Shown: one piece after another, positions 31,355 to 34,208 of the stretch
Numbering within the stretch: position 1 is the stretch's first letter
Layout: each line of letters opens with the position of its first letter
Origin: JBOGJI01 sp050747865
GTDB taxonomy: Bacteria > Acidobacteriota > Thermoanaerobaculia > Multivoradales > JAHEKO01
Reading direction: 5' to 3'
Length of the DNA: 34,208 nt
NCBI GenBank assembly: GCA_050747865.1
Contig: JBOGJI010000052.1
Span: 1-34,208, forward strand
Program-made: the position numbers and the translations under genes
The notes under the pieces: generated by a model
What the model was told of the DNA's origin: nothing
Databases searched by the model: none
Seen by the model: only the letters and a program-made list of their open reading frames with translations

Positions 31355-32331
31355 AGGATCACCGGGATGTTCGTGTCTTCGTGGCGGATCGTGTCCACGA
31401 AGCGGATCAGGCGCTGCGTGCGGCAGAGGAAAAGCGTCGACGTGCGCAGCCCGTGGCCGAAGAAGCGCACCCCGCGCAGGAGCTGGCCGTCGGTCACCCC
31501 GGTGGCCGAGAACAGGATCTCCTCGCCCGGCGCCAGATCCTCCGTGCCGTAGAGCCGCGACAGATCATGGATCCCCAGCGCGTCGACCCGCTGCTTCTGC
31601 CGCTCGTCCAGCGCCACCAGGCGGCCCTGGATCTCGCCGCCCAGGCAGCGCAGCGCCGCCGCCGTGAGGACGCCTTCGGGGGCGCCGCCGATCCCCATCA
31701 CCGCGTGCACCGCGGTGCCGCGCACGGCCGCGGCGATGCCGGCGGACAGATCCCCGTCGCCGATCAGGCGGATGCGCGCGCCGGCGCTGCGGATGTCCTC
31801 GATGAGCTGCCGGTGGCGGTCGCGGTTCAGCACCACGACCGTCAGGTCGTCGACGTCGCGGTCCAGGGCATGGGCGATGTTGCGCAGGTTCTCGGCGACC
31901 GGCGCGTCGAGGTGCACGTGCCCCGCCGAGGTCGGGCCGACGACGATCTTCTCCATGTAGACGTCGGGGGCGTGCAGCAGCCCCCCGCGCTCGGCCGCCG
32001 CCAGCACCGCGATGGCGCCGCTGGCCCCGGTGGCGCACAGATTTGTGCCTTCCAGGGGATCGACCGCGATGTCGACGGCCGCGCCGTCTTCGGTGCCGGC
32101 GTGGGCCCCCAGCTCCTCGCCGACGTAGAGCATCGGCGCCTCGTCCCGTTCTCCCTCGCCGATGACCACCCGCCCGGAGATCGGCATGGCGCCCAGCTCG
32201 CGGCGCATGGCCTCGACCGCCACCCCGTCTGAGCGCCTGGCGTCGCCGTAGCCCATGGTGTGGGCGGCGGCGATCGCCGCCTCCTCGGTCACCCGGATGA
32301 ACTGCTCGTGGAGCTGGGGATCGAGCGCCAT
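31351..32331 (-). CDS. glpX: Fructose-1,6-bisphosphatase class II (GlpX)
   Basis: 326 residues, the standard length. Signatures: GEGERDEAPMLYVGEELG (58-75) and VDIAVDPLEGTNLCATG (86-102), which provide metal-binding acids; VYMEKIVVGP; VVVLNRDRHRQLIEDIRSAG; GTAVHAVMGIGGAPEGVLTA; and EILFSATGVTDGQLLRGVRF. The enzyme removes the 1-phosphate from fructose-1,6-bisphosphate in gluconeogenesis, with Mn2+ or Mg2+. The ATG overlaps the acyl-CoA dehydrogenase stop by one base (TGATG), and its own stop overlaps the dCTP-deaminase-like start. Confidence 0.95.
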   Translation of the reverse strand: MALDPQLHEQFIRVTEEAAIAAAHTMGYGDARRSDGVAVEAMRRELGAMPISGRVVIGEGERDEAPMLYVGEELGAHAGTEDGAAVDIAVDPLEGTNLCATGASGAIAVLAAAERGGLLHAPDVYMEKIVVGPTSAGHVHLDAPVAENLRNIAHALDRDVDDLTVVVLNRDRHRQLIEDIRSAGARIRLIGDGDLSAGIAAAVRGTAVHAVMGIGGAPEGVLTAAALRCLGGEIQGRLVALDERQKQRVDALGIHDLSRLYGTEDLAPGEEILFSATGVTDGQLLRGVRFFGHGLRTSTLFLCRTQRLIRFVDTIRHEDTNIPVIL

Positions 32332-33590
32332 CAGCGCTCCTCCACCACGGCTCTCGCCTCCCGCTCTCCACTCTCCGCCCCCGACCCCTGACCCCTGACT
32401 CCTGACTCCTGGGCGGGCGGCGGCTCGAACGCCGGGATCCCGGTGATCGCCTCGCCCAGGATCAGTCCGTGGATGTCATGCGTCCCCTCGTACGTGTACA
32501 CCGACTCGATGTTCAGCATGTGGCGGATGACGGGGTAGTCGTCGACGATGCCATTGGCGCCCAGGATCTCCCGCGCCAGCTTCGCGCACTCGCGGGCCAC
32601 CCAGACGTTGTTTCGCTTGCCGAGCGAGACCTGGTAGTGCTTGAGCTTCCCCTCGTCTTTGAGCCGCCCCAGCCGCAGAGCCAGGAGCTGCCCCTTGCTG
32701 ATCTCGGAGAGCATCCAGGCGAGCTTCTCCTGCACGAGCTGGTGGCTGGCGATCGGGCGGCCGCCGAACTGGATGCGCTCGATGGCGTAGTCGCGCGCCG
32801 TGGTGAAGCACTCCATGGCGGCTCCGAGGCCGCCCCAGGCGATGCCGTAGCGCGCCTGGTTGAGGCACATCAGGGCGTTCTTGACCCCCACGGTCTCGGG
32901 GAGCAGGTTCTCCTTCGGGATACGGCAGTCCTGGAAGCCGAGCTCCGAGGTCACCGAGGCGCGCAGCGAAAACTTGCCGTGCTGCTCGGGAGCGGAGAAG
33001 CCGGGGGTCCCCTTCTCGACCAGGAAGCCGCGGATGCCGTCGTCGGTGCGCGCCCAGACCACCGCCACGTCGGCGATCGAGCCGCTGGTGATCCACTGCT
33101 TGGCGCCGTTGAGCACCCAGGAATCCCCGTCGCGGCGCGCCGTGGTGCGCATGGCGGAAGGGTTGGAGCCGAAGTCGGGCTCGGTCAGGCCGAAGCAGCC
33201 GATCGCCTCGCCGGAGGCCAGCGCCGGGATCCACCGATCCTTCTGCTCCCGCGACCCGAAGGCGTAGATCGGGTACATGACCAGGGCGCTCTGTACCGAC
33301 ACGAAGCTGCGGATCCCGGAGTCCCCGCGCTCGAGCTCCTGCATGATGAGCCCGTAGGCGACGTTGCCGAGGCCCGGCAGCCCGTATTCGTCGATCGTCG
33401 CCCCGAACAGGTTGAGCCGCGCCATCTCCGGCACCAGCTCGATGGGGAAGCGGGCGTCCCGGTGGCACTCCTCGATGATCGGCTTGACGCGATCCTCGAC
33501 GAAGTCGCGCACCGTGTCACGCACCAGCCGCTCCTCGTCGGTGAGAAGCGAGTCGATATCCAGGAAATCCACGCCAGCAAATCGGCTCAA
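32331..33590 (-). CDS. Glutaryl-CoA dehydrogenase-like acyl-CoA dehydrogenase
   Basis: 419 residues. FAGVDFLDIDSLLTDEERLV, GIRSFVSVQSALVMYPIYAF, GCFGLTEPDFGSNPSAMRTT (FAD-binding signature), ERIQFGGRPIASHQLVQEKL, and the catalytic glutamate in YTYEGTHDIHGLILGEAITG (Glu368). The arginine in SGIRS (Arg94) matches the residue that holds the distal carboxylate in glutaryl-CoA dehydrogenases. The expected reaction is glutaryl-CoA to crotonyl-CoA in lysine/tryptophan breakdown. TTG at 33590 is chosen: a canonical TAAGGAG lies 9 bases upstream, and the family N-terminus begins here; an ATG at 33674 would run through the toxin gene. The last ~25 residues come from a heptamer repeat and flanking sequence. 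Confidence 0.9.
   Translation of the reverse strand: MSRFAGVDFLDIDSLLTDEERLVRDTVRDFVEDRVKPIIEECHRDARFPIELVPEMARLNLFGATIDEYGLPGLGNVAYGLIMQELERGDSGIRSFVSVQSALVMYPIYAFGSREQKDRWIPALASGEAIGCFGLTEPDFGSNPSAMRTTARRDGDSWVLNGAKQWITSGSIADVAVVWARTDDGIRGFLVEKGTPGFSAPEQHGKFSLRASVTSELGFQDCRIPKENLLPETVGVKNALMCLNQARYGIAWGGLGAAMECFTTARDYAIERIQFGGRPIASHQLVQEKLAWMLSEISKGQLLALRLGRLKDEGKLKHYQVSLGKRNNVWVARECAKLAREILGANGIVDDYPVIRHMLNIESVYTYEGTHDIHGLILGEAITGIPAFEPPPAQESGVRGQGSGAESGEREARAVVEER
32384..32411. repeat. Tandem heptamer repeat in the 3' end of the acyl-CoA dehydrogenase gene
   Basis: Four direct 7-base units, ACCCCTG twice then ACTCCTG twice on the plus strand, preceded by a degenerate half unit. It encodes the Gly/Ser/Glu-rich tail (QESGVRGQGS) after the enzyme fold ends. 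Because 7 is not a multiple of 3, gain or loss of a unit would shift the reading frame of the tail. Confidence 0.85.
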
Positions 33591-33599
33591 CTTCGTCGT

Positions 33600-33606
33600 C
33601 TCCTTA
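33600..33606 (-). promoter_or_regulatory. Shine-Dalgarno sequence that decides the TTG start of the acyl-CoA dehydrogenase
   Basis: TAAGGAG on the minus strand contains the TAA stop of the upstream toxin gene and sits 9 bases before TTG 33590. It is the strongest ribosome-binding site in this run of genes. Confidence 0.75.
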
Positions 33607-34053
33607 CTCTTGGGCTCTGCCGTCTCCGTCGCCCACCAGGACCGGAAAGCCTTCCCTTTCCGCGGCCGTCGCAAGTCGTTCGTCGAGACAGACGAAGACT
33701 AGCGACGCCGGGTCGTCCTCCGCAACGAAGAGTGCGGCCGCCAGTTGCGCCGCATCGACAGCTCGCAGCGGATGGCGGGCCAGCAGATTCAAGGCACGCT
33801 TACGGACCGCCGTCAGATCGAAGATCTCGGTCCACTTGGCCGCCAGGTTGGCGGCCTGTGTCAATGCGGCTTGCCGCCCTTCTCGAGTCAACTCGCCCTC
33901 GCGCGCCCGGCGTTCGATCGCGCCCACGACCTCCACCTGCGTCCAGGCCCAGGTGGTCACGATGTCGTCCTCATCGAGCCAGCCTTGGACGAGATCGCTC
34001 CGCTCCTCCGCGAGCACTACCGGGACGAGCGCCGATGCGTCCCAGTACCTCAA
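33604..34053 (-). CDS. vapC: PIN-domain ribonuclease toxin, VapC family
   Basis: 149 residues. The N-terminus MRYWDASALVPVVLAEERSD carries the first PIN aspartate (Asp5), with Glu41 in WTQVEVVGAIERR. RAVDAAQLAAAL holds Asp100 and VFVCLDERLATAAEREGF holds Asp124, giving the four-acid metal site of PIN nucleases. VapC toxins cleave RNA (often tRNA or rRNA) when freed from their antitoxin. TTG at 34053 overlaps the antitoxin TGA (TTGA), the usual coupling for such pairs. The tail (VGDGDGRAQE) is low complexity. Confidence 0.9.
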   Translation of the reverse strand: MRYWDASALVPVVLAEERSDLVQGWLDEDDIVTTWAWTQVEVVGAIERRAREGELTREGRQAALTQAANLAAKWTEIFDLTAVRKRALNLLARHPLRAVDAAQLAAALFVAEDDPASLVFVCLDERLATAAEREGFPVLVGDGDGRAQE

Positions 34054-34208
34054 AAGCGGTCTTCTCGCTCTTCCTGTAGTGCAGCCGAGAGATCCGTTCC
34101 CAGCTTCAGCGGAGGATGTTCCTTTAGATACTGGGCGATGTTCCCACGTCCCCGGCGCACGATCCCGGCGCGCTCCAGGCGTTCCAGTCGCTCCTCGTCG
34201 GGCTCCGC
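34050..34208 (-). CDS. vapB: Antitoxin of the VapC toxin (Phd/VapB type), partial
   Basis: The last 52 residues are present; the N-terminus lies beyond the right edge. It reads EERLERLERAGIVRRGRG, then PPLKLGTDLSAALQEEREDR ending in Phe. This resembles the C-terminal, toxin-neutralising tail of prevent-host-death (Phd/VapB) antitoxins paired with PIN toxins. The DNA-binding N-terminal domain that would autoregulate the operon is out of view, so family assignment rests on the tail and the overlap with the toxin gene. Confidence 0.75.
   Translation of the reverse strand, partial: AEPDEERLERLERAGIVRRGRGNIAQYLKEHPPLKLGTDLSAALQEEREDRF

Noticed and set aside
33591..33674. ATG at 33674 as the acyl-CoA dehydrogenase start
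   Set aside because: It would overlap the toxin gene by 71 bases and add 28 residues unlike the family; the TTG at 33590 has a strong ribosome-binding site.

Overview
This is GC-rich bacterial DNA, about two-thirds G+C or more by eye, and packed with genes. The longest stretches without a gene are about 150 bases (22001-22148 and 26624-26779). A lipoprotein signal, an outer-membrane beta-barrel protein, HflKC and an MsbA-type exporter point to a Gram-negative cell envelope. The gene mix (SPOR/CBM9/DUF5916 barrel, SpoIIE phosphatase, glycoside hydrolase-glycosyltransferase fusion) would fit Acidobacteriota or a neighbouring soil or thermophile phylum. There is no rRNA or other decisive marker, so that placement is inference. 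I see no tRNA, rRNA, CRISPR array, insertion sequence or prophage.

Region A (1-22000, all minus strand) is one long run of genes joined mostly by ATGA, TGATG or short overlaps. In transcription order it holds: a glycoside-hydrolase-like/GT2 membrane fusion; an ABC exporter; a two-domain glycosyltransferase (CgeB-like plus GT4); a GT8-like transferase carrying an extra C-terminal module; a sulfotransferase; a GT2 transferase carrying the same module; two CgeB-like glycosyltransferases; a second sulfotransferase; another CgeB-like glycosyltransferase; an aminoglycoside-phosphotransferase-fold kinase; a SPOR-CBM9-DUF5916 outer-membrane barrel; and a small lipoprotein. A PD-(D/E)XK plus XPD/DinG-type helicase follows and runs off the left edge. 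The first twelve genes look like a translationally coupled pathway that builds, sulfates, possibly phosphorylates and exports a surface glycan or glycolipid. This is the best candidate for an undescribed system here.

Region B (22149-25326, plus strand) is hflK-hflC-nupC, a membrane protease-modulator pair coupled to a concentrative nucleoside transporter. A convergent AmpG-like muropeptide permease gene (25319-26623, minus) follows.

Region C (26780-30813) holds dacB (a PBP4-type D,D-peptidase) overlapping a GAF-like/SpoIIE phosphatase gene. These are followed by a convergent left-handed beta-helix sugar-phosphate-type protein gene, then a divergent 3-methyladenine DNA glycosylase gene. The last two genes appear to fire from one symmetric -10 element.

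Region D (30863-34208, minus strand) is a coupled run: antitoxin (partial), VapC-type PIN toxin, glutaryl-CoA dehydrogenase-like enzyme, class II fructose-1,6-bisphosphatase (GlpX) and a dCTP-deaminase-fold protein. It is separated from region C by a REP-like inverted pair in which both converging genes have their stop codons.
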